This document shows, in pieces, positions 1-8,460 of a stretch of 64,000 bases of DNA. The notes under the pieces were generated by a model, which was given only the letters and a program-made list of their open reading frames with translations, made no database searches and was not told the origin of the DNA. Origin of the DNA: JABFRJ01 sp963847145 (GTDB taxonomy: Bacteria > Pseudomonadota > Alphaproteobacteria > Rhizobiales > Hyphomicrobiaceae). A program made the position numbers and the translations under genes. Location: the NCBI GenBank assembly GCA_963847145.1, contig CAWJYN010000003.1, positions 1,302,001-1,366,000 of the forward strand. Reading direction: 5' to 3'. Each line of letters starts with the position of its first letter. Position 1 is the stretch's first letter.

Positions 1-242
1 AGGGCGCGGGCGACGCGACCATCGATGCCGTCGATCAGCGCGGCTAAGACGATGAGCAGAAGCGCGATATCGTAGCGCTGTTCAATGGCCATGCGGATGC
101 CGGTGACGCCCGCGCACAGGCTGAGCAGGGTAAAGAAGTTCGGCACCAGCATACGAATGGGAATTTTCGAATTGCGGAACAGACGGCGGCGCCTGAGACG
201 CCGGCGGGGGCCGTGGTCGTCGGGGGTGTCGGTGGATGCCAT
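1..242 (-). CDS. pssA: CDP-diacylglycerol--serine O-phosphatidyltransferase, N-terminal part (runs off window)
   Basis: Makes phosphatidylserine from CDP-diacylglycerol and serine in the inner membrane, the step before phosphatidylethanolamine. Only the first 80 codons are present. After a basic N-terminus (RRRLRRRRLFR) comes a hydrophobic stretch, PNFFTLLSLCAGVTGIR, which is the usual first membrane helix of PssA, followed by LIDGIDGRVARA, the start of the CDP-alcohol phosphotransferase signature (DG-x2-AR). The rest of the signature lies outside the window. The ATG has a GGAG 8 nt upstream. Family placement rests on this motif and the N-terminal pattern. Another CDP-alcohol phosphotransferase is possible but less likely. 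Confidence 0.85.
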   Translation of the reverse strand, partial: MASTDTPDDHGPRRRLRRRRLFRNSKIPIRMLVPNFFTLLSLCAGVTGIRMAIEQRYDIALLLIVLAALIDGIDGRVARA

Positions 243-473
243 GGCAGTGCTCCGGGGGACTTTTGCAAGCGGCGGCATTGGTGGCGGCCCGCCGGTTCGA
301 TCGACTTAACCATGAAACGTTGCGATGGGACGTTGCATTGAGACGCCGGCTGTTTTGGGGCGATCGGCAGCGTGGCGCAACTAAGACGCACCCCGTTGCA
401 ACAAACCAGACTGGCGAAGTATAGTATGGTCGTGGTAACCGCCGCGTCGTAGCACTGTGTGACCGAGACATAA

Positions 474-887
474 ATGCCGATTGTATCGCCCGCTGTCATT
501 GCCCACCGTTTGCGCCATGCCGGACTCCGGCCGACGCGGCAACGGTGCTCGCTTGCAACGCTGTTGTTTGGGCAGGGCGACCGGCACGTGTCGGCGGAGG
601 CACTGCACGAGGAAGCCGTGGCAACCGGTGTGCGTGTATCACTGGCGACGATCTACAATACTCTGCACCAGTTCCAGCAGGCGGGCCTGCTGCGGGAACT
701 GGCGATTGATGGACAGCGCAGTTATTTCGACACCAATACGTCGAACCACAATCATTTCTATTTCGAGGGCCAGGGCCGGCTGATCGATATCCCCGGCGAT
801 GCGGTGCGCGTCGATGGCGTGCCAGAGCCGCCGCCCGGAATGCGCATCAGCCATATCGATGTGGTGGTGCGGCTGGTGAAGGCGTGA
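474..887 (+). CDS. irr: Fur-family iron response regulator Irr
   Basis: 137 aa, the normal Irr length. Irr represses or activates iron and haem genes in rhizobia and relatives and is destabilised by haem. The N-terminal winged helix contains LRPTRQR and SLATIYNTLHQFQQAGLL (residues 18-73). The C-terminal part has the Irr-specific HFYFEGQGRLIDIPGD and EPPPGM stretches rather than the CxxC zinc motifs of Fur. The histidine cluster that is HHH in Bradyrhizobium Irr reads H92-N93-H94 here, and I see no N-terminal haem regulatory motif (Cys-Pro), so haem sensing may differ. It stands alone, divergent from pssA; the 231-bp gap in front shows no operator I can name. Confidence 0.88.
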   Translation: MPIVSPAVIAHRLRHAGLRPTRQRCSLATLLFGQGDRHVSAEALHEEAVATGVRVSLATIYNTLHQFQQAGLLRELAIDGQRSYFDTNTSNHNHFYFEGQGRLIDIPGDAVRVDGVPEPPPGMRISHIDVVVRLVKA

Positions 888-905
888 GGCAGCGCACTTT
901 GCGCG

Positions 906-1436
906 TTACTTGACGGTTTCGCCGCTGCCGACACCCCACAGGTGGTCTTGATCGACAAATCCGCGCACGCCGGATGTGGTGATACGGCACGCGCGGCCGT
1001 CGCAGCCAACGACACCCACAACGACGCCTGGCTCGAGATACGCAAGGATTTCGGACGTGGAGCGGGGGGCGGCGCGCATGGCCCGGCTGACGTCTGTGGC
1101 GCCGGCGGGGGCTGGCAAGACGACGGCCGTGCGGCGCCGCGAGATCAGGTTGGCTGGCACCCATCCGCTGGTGCCTTCGGCATCTTGAACGCGGGCCCAC
1201 TCGCTGCGTTCTTCCAGCACTTGCACCGGCATTCCTGCCCGTTTGAAGACGATCGTGATTGATTTACCGGGGCCTGGTGCGTCGCGGACTTCGACATGGT
1301 CGGACACCAGGCTCGCGAACCCGGGCGCTGATTGAGCCACGGCACCTAAGGTTTGCAGCGCCACCAACAGTGCGATGGCGACTATTGGCGCGGCTGCCAA
1401 ACAGCGGCATGTCTGCGATTGCTGCCGTGTGGACAT
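906..1436 (-). CDS. Secreted SH3-domain protein
   Basis: 176 aa. The ATG at 1436 is chosen because it is followed at once by a signal peptide (hydrophobic run PIVAIALLVALQTLGAVAQS); longer upstream readings only add low-complexity sequence. Two bacterial SH3 modules follow: residues about 45-105 (DHVEVRDAPGPGKS ... SGWVPANLI) and about 130-172 (ILAYLEPGVVVGVVGCDGRACRI ... GFVDQDHLWG). Such proteins are exported and probably bind peptidoglycan or envelope partners, but no enzymatic domain is visible. It is divergent from the hydroxyacid dehydrogenase gene, an arrangement common in Hyphomicrobiales. Exact role unknown. Confidence 0.8.
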   Translation of the reverse strand: MSTRQQSQTCRCLAAAPIVAIALLVALQTLGAVAQSAPGFASLVSDHVEVRDAPGPGKSITIVFKRAGMPVQVLEERSEWARVQDAEGTSGWVPANLISRRRTAVVLPAPAGATDVSRAMRAAPRSTSEILAYLEPGVVVGVVGCDGRACRITTSGVRGFVDQDHLWGVGSGETVK

Positions 1437-1657
1437 GTGCCGGGGGTGACGTGGGGGGAGGATTGAAGAACAAAGCTGCATAAGCAGATCACGATATGTT
1501 TGCTGGCGGCAAGGCCCTGGCGGGGTTGCCGGATACGGCGGACCGTCGCATGTGCGTAGTACCATTTTGTGTCCAGCCAACCATCTGTTATCACCCAGTT
1601 GATCTTGCCAGCGCCCACACTGTGGCGCGGCCCATCGACGCGAGGCAGCCTCCCCCC

Positions 1658-2659
1658 ATGCCCCAAAGCTCCGCCCAAAAACAGCTGGTTATTGTCACCC
1701 GCAAGCTGCCGGACGCGGTCGAGACGCGGATGTGCGAGCTGTTTGCGACGCGGTTGAATACCGATGATATCCCGCTGGGTGCCGCGGGTCTGATCGAGGC
1801 GGTGAAGACGGCCACCGTGCTGGTTCCGACGGTGACCGACCGCATCGACCGGGCCGTGCTGGCGCAGGCCGGTCCGCAGTTGAAGCTGATCGCAAATTTC
1901 GGGACCGGCGTGGACAACGTCGATCTGGATACGGCGCGCAATCGCGGCATCGTGGTGACAAACACGCCGGGCGTGCTGACCGAAGATACTGCCGATATGA
2001 CCATGGCGCTGATCCTCGCGGTGCCACGGCGGTTGGCGGAAGGCACGGCCATGATGAAGGACCCGAGCAAGACGTGGGCCGGATGGGCGCCGACGGCGAT
2101 GCTGGGGCATCGCATCTGGGGCAAGCGGCTCGGCATCATCGGCATGGGCCGCATCGGGCAGGCGGTGGCGCGGCGGGCGCGCGCGTTCGGGCTGCAGATC
2201 CACTATCATAACCGGCGCCGGCTGGCTGAAGGGCTGGAGCAGGAGTTGGATGCGACATACTGGGATAGCCTGGACCAGATGCTGGTGCGGATGGACATCG
2301 TGTCGGTGAACTGCCCGCACACGCCAGCAACCTTTCATCTGCTCTCAGCGCGCCGTCTTAAACTTCTGAAACCGCATGCGTATTTGGTGAATACCGCACG
2401 CGGTGAAGTGATCGACGAAAGCGAGCTGGCGCGGCTGATCGAGGCGGGCGCGATTGCCGGCGCGGGGCTTGATGTGTTCGAACACGAGCCGGCGGTCAAT
2501 CCGCGGCTGGTCAGCTCGCCGCGGGTTGTTGCCCTGCCACACATGGGCTCGGCGACCTTGGAAGGCCGGATCGACATGGGCGAGAAGGTGATTATCAACA
2601 TCAAGACGTTTCTGGATGGCCATGCCCCGCCGGACCGCGTGCATGCGGCGATGTTCTGA
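1658..2659 (+). CDS. D-2-hydroxyacid dehydrogenase (glyoxylate/hydroxypyruvate reductase type)
   Basis: 333 aa. Reduces glyoxylate or hydroxypyruvate (or oxidises D-glycerate) with NAD(P)H. The start at 1658 matches the family length; an in-frame extension to 1496 is unlike the family. The N-terminal catalytic domain holds IANFGTGVDNVD (residues 78-89). The Rossmann domain holds GMGRIG (162-167), and the three catalytic residues are visible as Arg248 in NTARGEVID, the Glu in EHEP (275-278) and His295 in LPHMGSAT. The HNRRR after the second strand suggests NADP(H) preference. GyaR/GhrB names are plausible, but substrate cannot be told from sequence alone. Confidence 0.88.
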   Translation: MPQSSAQKQLVIVTRKLPDAVETRMCELFATRLNTDDIPLGAAGLIEAVKTATVLVPTVTDRIDRAVLAQAGPQLKLIANFGTGVDNVDLDTARNRGIVVTNTPGVLTEDTADMTMALILAVPRRLAEGTAMMKDPSKTWAGWAPTAMLGHRIWGKRLGIIGMGRIGQAVARRARAFGLQIHYHNRRRLAEGLEQELDATYWDSLDQMLVRMDIVSVNCPHTPATFHLLSARRLKLLKPHAYLVNTARGEVIDESELARLIEAGAIAGAGLDVFEHEPAVNPRLVSSPRVVALPHMGSATLEGRIDMGEKVIINIKTFLDGHAPPDRVHAAMF

Positions 2660-2841
2660 GCGGGGCGTGCGATTGTGCGCCGCTTTGGGCGCTTTCATTT
2701 CCGGGCGTTCCCGGTTATAAGCCGCTCCGATCGGGTCCATGGGACTCGAACCCCACTTTAAATCAGCAACGGCTGGGCTCTCGGATGCGTGAAGTTATTC
2801 ACGTGAGATCAAAGAGTTAATGCCGTGTCTAGGAGAGTACC

Positions 2842-3027
2842 GTGGCCGTTCCAAAGAAAAAAGTCTCGCGCATGAAGCGCGGTTTCCGCCGTTCAGCCGA
2901 TGCGTTGAAGGCACCGACCTACACGACCGACAAAAAGTCGGGCGAGCTGCGCCGGCCGCACCATGTCGATCTCAAGAGCGGCATGTATCGCGGCATGCAG
3001 GTGCTGGAGCCCAAGTCGGACGTATGA
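2842..3027 (+). CDS. rpmF: 50S ribosomal protein L32
   Basis: 61 aa, starting MAVPKKKVSRMKRGFRR, the diagnostic L32 N-terminus. Structural protein of the large ribosomal subunit near the peptidyl-transferase region. The start codon is GTG at 2842 with AGGAG at 2831-2835. The zinc-binding cysteines of some L32 versions are absent, as in other alphaproteobacteria. It forms a single-gene unit closed by a strong intrinsic terminator 28 nt after the stop codon; plsX, its frequent partner elsewhere, is not next to it. Confidence 0.97.
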   Translation: MAVPKKKVSRMKRGFRRSADALKAPTYTTDKKSGELRRPHHVDLKSGMYRGMQVLEPKSDV

Positions 3028-3054
3028 GCGGCCGCTCACGGTTGAGCAGTCAGA

Positions 3055-3087
3055 AGCCCTTCGGCGGTCTCCGCGGAAGGGCTTTTT
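3055..3087 (+). terminator. Intrinsic terminator of rpmF
   Basis: An 8-bp arm AGCCCTTC (3055-3062) pairs perfectly with GAAGGGCT (3076-3083), with extra GGCGG/CCGC pairing inside, and is followed by a T run (3083-3087). It directly follows the rpmF stop codon. Confidence 0.9.
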
Positions 3088-3249
3088 CGTGCCTGGCTCA
3101 ATGTTCCGGTCAAGCGAGCGGCGAGACAGAGGTAGTTTATGGCTTATTAGCGAATACGCTCTAACTTGGCGCTAACTGGTGTGCCTGGCCCGGCACGCTG
3201 GACTTTTGCCGCCCCTGGCTGATCCTCTGCTGCCCATGGATATTCGCTC

Positions 3250-5049
3250 GTGACGTCCGCGCCACCCATGAGAGCCTTTGCCGAGATGCTGGCCCGTCCC
3301 GCCAGCCACAAGGCTCAATCGTTGATCGACATGCCCGTTGCGCCGGTGGCTGTCGAAGGCGAAGCTTTCGATTTGGTCGGCATTCTGTCGGGGGTCGATG
3401 AGACGGCTTATCTGTGGGACATACAGACCGACCTGATCTCCTGGGAAAGCAATGCGGTCAAAGTTTTGGGAGTGCGCAACGCGCACGCCATCGAGACGGG
3501 CGCTGAATTCAGATTTCACGTGGCTGCTGAGCATACCCGCCGGCGCGACGATGCGGTGCTTGGTGCTGGCGGCCGGGCCGGTGAAGCCAGCCCGACAACC
3601 GGGCTGCCGTATCGGGTCCAATACCGCTTCGTTCCGGAAAGCCGGCGCAGCGAACAATCGCTGTGGATCGAAGATCGCGGCCGGTTGTGGACCGATGAAG
3701 CCGGGCGGCCGCTGCGCGCGCGCGGCATCATTCGACTGATCGATAATGAACTCGACACCGAACGTGACCGCATTCACCGCTCTGATCATGACGAGCTGAC
3801 CGGGCAACTGACGCGCGTCCGGCTGACGGAAGCGATCACTGCGGTCACGGCACGCAGCGTTGAAACGCAGCAGCCGGCAGCGTTCATGATGGTGGCGATC
3901 AACAATCTTGCCACGATCAACCACACCTTCGGCTTCGATATTGGCGACGAAGTTGTTGCGGCGGCGGCGCGCACCTTGCGGCGGCGGCTGCGCGGCGGCG
4001 ACACGATCGGGCGGTACTCGTCGAACAAATTCGGCATTGTGCTGCAGGACTGCGGCGCGGGCGCCATGCGCATTGCGGCGGATCGTTTCCTCAAGGCGGT
4101 GCGTAATTCGGCGATTGAAACGTCTGCCTGCCAGCTTGCGGCGACCGTCTCGATTGGCGGCGTGTTGATCCCAGATCAAGCGACGTCGGTGCAGGATGTG
4201 ATCAGTCACGCGCTGCAGGCGCTGGATAACGCCAAGACGCGCCGTTTTGATTGCTTTGCGCCCTACGAACCACGGCCTGGACAGGCAACGCAGCGGCAGA
4301 AGAATATCAAGATTGCCGACGAAGTGTCGTCGGCGCTCGAACAGCATCGGATGCGCCTGATGCTGCAACCGATTGTCGATAGCCATACCTTGGAGCCACG
4401 CCACCACGAGTGCCTGCTGCGCATGGAGCAGGCCGATGGTACGTTGATTTCGGCGGGTGAGTTCATTCCGGTGGCCGAACAGCTGGGCATGTCGCATCTC
4501 ATCGACCGGCGCACACTGGAGCTGGCGGTTGACCTGTTGAAGCGGTACCCGGACCTGCGGCTGGCGCTCAACGTGTCAGGGCTGACACCGGGCAATCAGG
4601 AATGGCTGACGGCGCTCTATCAACTCACCGCCGGACGGCGTTCGCTCACTGAGCGGCTGCTGGTCGAAATTACGGAAACGGCCGTCATTTCTGAGGTTGA
4701 TCAAACGATCCTGTTTGTCGATACGGTCAAGGAACTGGGTTGCAAAGTTGCGATCGATGACTTCGGCGCCGGCTACACTTCGTTCAAGAGCCTGAAGCTG
4801 CTCGATATCGATATGGTCAAGATCGACGGCGCCTTCATTCGAAACCTGGCGCAAGACCCGCAGGATCTGGTGTTCATCAAGGCGTTGCGCGATCTTGCGA
4901 AAAGCCTCGGCATGGAGACGGTGGCCGAGTGGGTGCAGGATCAGCAGACGGTCGATATCCTGCGCGAAGCCGGCATCGACCTGCTGCAAGGCTATTTCTG
5001 CGGCGAGCCCATTTCGCCGGAAGAGCTGGCGCGAAAAAACGCTCAGTGA
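3250..5049 (+). CDS. PAS-GGDEF-EAL protein, probable c-di-GMP phosphodiesterase with a dead GGDEF domain
   Basis: 599 aa. Residues about 40-165 look like a PAS-type sensor (YLWDIQTDLISWE ... YRVQYRFVPE). The GGDEF domain (about 178-340) has lost its signature: SSNKF (257-261) replaces GGDEF, so diguanylate cyclase activity is unlikely. The EAL domain (about 355-595) reads ECLLR (Glu387) in place of EALLR but keeps Asn441 (NVSG), Glu473 (EITET), the DDFGAGY motif (503-509), Lys524 (KIDG), Glu560 and QGY (580-582), so c-di-GMP hydrolysis is plausible. No membrane segment or signal peptide is seen. It is monocistronic and its last 7 nt overlap the stop end of the convergent gene at 5043. Confidence 0.85.
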   Translation: MTSAPPMRAFAEMLARPASHKAQSLIDMPVAPVAVEGEAFDLVGILSGVDETAYLWDIQTDLISWESNAVKVLGVRNAHAIETGAEFRFHVAAEHTRRRDDAVLGAGGRAGEASPTTGLPYRVQYRFVPESRRSEQSLWIEDRGRLWTDEAGRPLRARGIIRLIDNELDTERDRIHRSDHDELTGQLTRVRLTEAITAVTARSVETQQPAAFMMVAINNLATINHTFGFDIGDEVVAAAARTLRRRLRGGDTIGRYSSNKFGIVLQDCGAGAMRIAADRFLKAVRNSAIETSACQLAATVSIGGVLIPDQATSVQDVISHALQALDNAKTRRFDCFAPYEPRPGQATQRQKNIKIADEVSSALEQHRMRLMLQPIVDSHTLEPRHHECLLRMEQADGTLISAGEFIPVAEQLGMSHLIDRRTLELAVDLLKRYPDLRLALNVSGLTPGNQEWLTALYQLTAGRRSLTERLLVEITETAVISEVDQTILFVDTVKELGCKVAIDDFGAGYTSFKSLKLLDIDMVKIDGAFIRNLAQDPQDLVFIKALRDLAKSLGMETVAEWVQDQQTVDILREAGIDLLQGYFCGEPISPEELARKNAQ

Positions 5050-6158
5050 CCGTGCGGCTTGGTGGCCGCGAAGGCTGCCTGCTGGGCCGGGGACGCGTCT
5101 TTCTGGTGTTTGGCCTGCCAGTCTTTGTAGGGCATGCCGTAGACGTGCGCGCGCGCGGCATCCTTGGCGATGTCCAAGCCTTTTTCGGCGGCGGCTTCCT
5201 GATACCAGTTGGCAAGGCAGTTCCGGCAGAAGCCGGCGAGGTTCATCATGTCGATGTTCTGCACGTCGCTGCGGGTCCGCAGATGGGCGACGAGCTTGCG
5301 AAACGCCGCCGCCTCCAGTTCGGTTTGAGCCGCGGCATCGGGGGCGGCTTTGCTTGGCGTTGTCATGGTGGGCTCCTGCGCGGCAGACGGGTGCATTTCA
5401 TCGAGTATGCGCTTTAAAATGACGGCGGTCCGCTCAGCCCATTGGCTTTGACCAGCCACGTCGGCCACCAAGTCTTGCCGGTATTCGATGACGGCGTTGG
5501 GTAGCCGGTGCGGGCGCGCATGCTGAAACAAGGTATCGCCTTCGAGCCCGCCGGCATAGGGCATGTTATCGCCGACGACGAGATTGGGGTCGGCGCGAAA
5601 GGCGCGCAACAGGGGCTGAGCGAGACCGAAATCGTCCTGCCACAAAATGGAAACATGCCACGGGCGGGAGACGCCCTTCCAGGCATGCGTCATCGAGTGG
5701 ACAGAAAAGATGAGGGGCAGACGGCCAGTGCTGCGGCAGGCCGACACCACGCGGCCGATGGCTTGATGATAGGGGTGGTAATGGCGCCGGATGCGTTGGG
5801 CGCGTTCGGAGGCAGAGAGATCGCGATTGCCGGGGATCACGGCGCCATCGGACAGCTGCATGATCAGCGTGGGATCGTCGACGCCGCGATTGGGATCGAT
5901 CAGCAGGCGCGAGACACGCGTGAGGACTGCCGGGGCGCCAATAGCATGTGCCAAACGCTCGGCAATGGCGGCAGCGCCAATGTCGTAGGCGATATGGCGC
6001 TCGAATTCGGATGGCCGCAGACCGAGGCTTGCATAGTGTTCCGGCAGAGCATTGCTGGCGTGGTCGCACAGGATGACGAGCCCGCACCCGGCCCGGCCGC
6101 CGATGATCCGATACCCTTCGGCACTTTCGTTCGAGATCATAGTCGGTGACCGGCGCAT
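5043..6158 (-). CDS. N-formylglutamate amidohydrolase fused in frame to a DUF1244 domain
   Basis: 371 aa. Residues about 15-255 are an N-formylglutamate amidohydrolase/HutG-like hydrolase: CDHASNALP (31-39), DIGAAAIAERL, HSMTH (154-158) and IEYRQDL (224-230), which resembles the family IEIRQDL motif. It would release glutamate and formate in histidine degradation. From Met265 (5366) a complete DUF1244 protein follows (GFCRNCLANWYQ with Cys311 and Cys314, then YGMPYKDWQ). In related genomes these are usually two adjacent genes. Here there is no stop between them, yet an AGGAG lies 8 nt before Met265, so DUF1244 may also be made alone. The start could be Met1 (6158) or Met7 (6140); neither has a clear ribosome-binding site. 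Confidence 0.85.
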   Translation of the reverse strand: MRRSPTMISNESAEGYRIIGGRAGCGLVILCDHASNALPEHYASLGLRPSEFERHIAYDIGAAAIAERLAHAIGAPAVLTRVSRLLIDPNRGVDDPTLIMQLSDGAVIPGNRDLSASERAQRIRRHYHPYHQAIGRVVSACRSTGRLPLIFSVHSMTHAWKGVSRPWHVSILWQDDFGLAQPLLRAFRADPNLVVGDNMPYAGGLEGDTLFQHARPHRLPNAVIEYRQDLVADVAGQSQWAERTAVILKRILDEMHPSAAQEPTMTTPSKAAPDAAAQTELEAAAFRKLVAHLRTRSDVQNIDMMNLAGFCRNCLANWYQEAAAEKGLDIAKDAARAHVYGMPYKDWQAKHQKDASPAQQAAFAATKPHGH

Positions 6159-6257
6159 GGATGGCGGATGGCAGGTGTCAAATCATAGCCAAAATGAACA
6201 CAAGTTCAATAAATGCTAACGGTTTCCCGCTAGGGTCTGCAGGCGTACAATCCGAGG

Positions 6258-7250
6258 ATGAACTCGATGATGGTCTTTCGCCGACTGCTTGCTGCATGTG
6301 TCATGGCCGTTCTGCCAGCCGGACTGGCGACAGCACAAACGTCTACCCAGCGCGAGATCCAAGACTCCGTCGCATTTGCCTATGCCAACGCCAAAGTTGG
6401 GCCAGCGACACTGCCGCTCAACGGGATCGCCACACTGGACTTGCCGAAAGAGTTCGTTTTCGTCAACGCTGAGGCCAGCAAGCGGCTGTCGAACGGCGTT
6501 GGTCATGGAACCGGCGACTCGCTGTTGGGGCTTATACTGCCCGCCAACACTTTCAGCGGCTGGTATCTGGCCGTCAACGCGCTCGAGACCGGACATGTCA
6601 CGCGCGAGGCGCTGGCCAAGCTCGATCTGGTGGACGTGCACGCTGCGATGCGCAGCTTGGTCCGCAAGGGCAATGCCGCGCGCGCGCAGCTTGGCTCGGG
6701 TCCGATCGACATTGGCACCTGGATCGAGCCGCCGCTGCAGGACGCGGCGAAACACCGGTTCACGACGGCGATCCGAATTTTTGAATCTGGCCCCAGCATG
6801 GGCGGCGATGACTCGGTGCATCTCAGCACCGCGCTGTTCGGGCGGACGTCTGCTATCGAGATTACGCTGGTAGTGCCGATGTCCGATCTCGGCCGGCACC
6901 GCGGTGCGCATGAGCGCATCCTCAATGCCGTGAGCTATATGCCGGGACAGCGGGCGCAAGATTTCGTCGAAGGCAAGGACAAGATTGCGCGGCATCTCAT
7001 CGACGTCGTGTTTGGCGGACGCACGCAGTCCGAGATGGACGCTGAAGTCGCGGAAGAAGTGGCCGACGCGAAACGCCGGGCGGCCCTGCCGCAGCCCATG
7101 GACCGAGCGACGCAGATGAAGCTGCTGCTGGGCGGGCTGTTGGGTGTGGTGGCGCTGGCGCTGCTGGTGTTTGCCTTCCGTGGTGGCCGGGGCCAGCCCG
7201 CAAGTTCCAGCGCGACGAGCCGCACGATGCGGTCGGCGCCAAGGCGCTGA
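6258..7250 (+). CDS. DUF2167 family membrane-anchored protein
   Basis: 330 aa. Signal peptide at residues 1-26 (AACVMAVLPAGLATAQT), then the DUF2167 pattern: ATLDLPKEFVFV, HGTGDSLLGLILP, the tryptophan-containing SGWYLAVN, IGTWIEPPLQD and QDFVEGKDKIARHLIDVVFGG. A single C-terminal membrane helix (about 287-310, LLGGLLGVVALALLVFAF) ends in a short basic tail, so most of the protein faces the periplasm. Function of the family is unknown. It starts 99 bp after the divergent amidohydrolase gene. Confidence 0.75.
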   Translation: MNSMMVFRRLLAACVMAVLPAGLATAQTSTQREIQDSVAFAYANAKVGPATLPLNGIATLDLPKEFVFVNAEASKRLSNGVGHGTGDSLLGLILPANTFSGWYLAVNALETGHVTREALAKLDLVDVHAAMRSLVRKGNAARAQLGSGPIDIGTWIEPPLQDAAKHRFTTAIRIFESGPSMGGDDSVHLSTALFGRTSAIEITLVVPMSDLGRHRGAHERILNAVSYMPGQRAQDFVEGKDKIARHLIDVVFGGRTQSEMDAEVAEEVADAKRRAALPQPMDRATQMKLLLGGLLGVVALALLVFAFRGGRGQPASSSATSRTMRSAPRR

Positions 7251-7327
7251 TACCCGACGCTCTGCGACGATCCCTGTGCGACTCTGGGGCGCAGGCCGGG
7301 TGCGGCCAGCTGTGGCATAGCCGCGGC

Positions 7328-8374
7328 ATGACGTTTCGATGGCTCATCGTTGTGGCGCTGGCCGGTACCTGCGCATCGCTGACGGCGGCAGCAGCCGGTC
7401 AAAGCGGGCTGCAGGCCCGTTGCTTTGCGGCGGAGACGCTGGTCGCACGGCCCAATGAAGCGGTCCCGCTCAAGTTGGAGCGACCGCAGACAATGCGCAC
7501 ACCGGCGGCGCTTGTGCAGCCCATGGCCGTGGGCGTTCCGCGCGGCGCCATCCGTCGGGTGGAGCTGCCGCGCGGGCGCAAGCTGATCGCGCTGACGCTC
7601 GATCTCTGTGAGCAGTGGAGCGAAGTGGCGGGCTATGACGGGGCGATTGTCGACTATCTCCGCGCCCACAAGGTCAAAGCCACTTTCTTCGTCAGCGGCA
7701 AGTGGATGGCGACGCATGCCGAGCGGACGCAGCAATTGCTGACCGACGATCTGTTCGAGATGGGCACGCACAACTGGGCCCACAAGAATGTGCGCGGCCT
7801 GGCTGGCGCCGAGCTGGTGCGCGAGATCACGGCGCCGGTCGCGGCCTATCGCCAGCACCGGCAAACGATTGCGTCGCATCAATGTGCTGCTGGACAAGCA
7901 GCCGCGCTGCAATCCATTCCGGAGCAGCCGACGCTGTACCGGTTCCCATATGGGGCGTGCAATGCGCCGGCACTGGATGCGGTGCAAGCGGCCGGGATGC
8001 GCGCAATCCAGTGGGATGTGTCGACGGGTGACCCGGCGCCAACACAATCCGCGCAGGCGATCGCCAATCAAATGATTGTGCACACGCGGCCTGGGTCAAT
8101 CATCATCGCGCACGCCAATGGACGGGGCGTTCATACGGCGGCGGCGCTGCCGCTTGCGATACCGGCGTTGCGGGCCAAAGGCTTTCAGTTCGTCACGGTG
8201 TCGGAACTGCTGGCGGCCGGCCGGCCGGTCATTTCTGATAGCTGCTATGACAACAAGCCCGGTGATACAGACAAGTACGATATCTTCTTCATGCCGCCGC
8301 CAATCGCGATGCCGGCTGAGAGGCCAGCCGCTGGCGTGCCGTTGCCCGGGCTTCGCCCTTCAGCGGGGCGTTGA
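7328..8374 (+). CDS. Polysaccharide deacetylase family protein (NodB fold, CE4)
   Basis: 348 aa with an N-terminal signal peptide (WLIVVALAGTCASLTAAAAG). The NodB homology domain spans about residues 86-290. Motif 1 LTLDLCEQ (Asp92), motif 2 THNWAH (His148 and His152, the metal ligands), motif 3 RFPYGA (205-210) and the late motif IIAHANG (His262) are all present, so a working metal-dependent deacetylase is plausible. The second Asp of the usual TFDD motif is Leu-Cys here. The substrate (peptidoglycan, chitin-like or exopolysaccharide) cannot be named. The next gene encodes a glycosyltransferase-like protein, hinting at a shared surface-glycan role. Confidence 0.8.
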   Translation: MTFRWLIVVALAGTCASLTAAAAGQSGLQARCFAAETLVARPNEAVPLKLERPQTMRTPAALVQPMAVGVPRGAIRRVELPRGRKLIALTLDLCEQWSEVAGYDGAIVDYLRAHKVKATFFVSGKWMATHAERTQQLLTDDLFEMGTHNWAHKNVRGLAGAELVREITAPVAAYRQHRQTIASHQCAAGQAAALQSIPEQPTLYRFPYGACNAPALDAVQAAGMRAIQWDVSTGDPAPTQSAQAIANQMIVHTRPGSIIIAHANGRGVHTAAALPLAIPALRAKGFQFVTVSELLAAGRPVISDSCYDNKPGDTDKYDIFFMPPPIAMPAERPAAGVPLPGLRPSAGR

Positions 8375-8460
8375 CGGTTCCGCTTGTTCGCGCACGGAAG
8401 ACCTCAGAATTGATTGACCGGGGCTGCGAACGGGCGTTATCAGCGGTTGCTTGATTTGGC

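Noticed and set aside
2737..2757. GGACTCGAACCCC resembling a tRNA T-arm on the minus strand
   Set aside because: The T-stem does not pair properly, and no anticodon or D-arm can be built around it.
3172..4497. Long antisense open frame opposite the GGDEF-EAL gene
   Set aside because: Mirrors a strongly coding sense strand, is Arg/His-rich without domain features, and is typical of GC-rich antisense frames.
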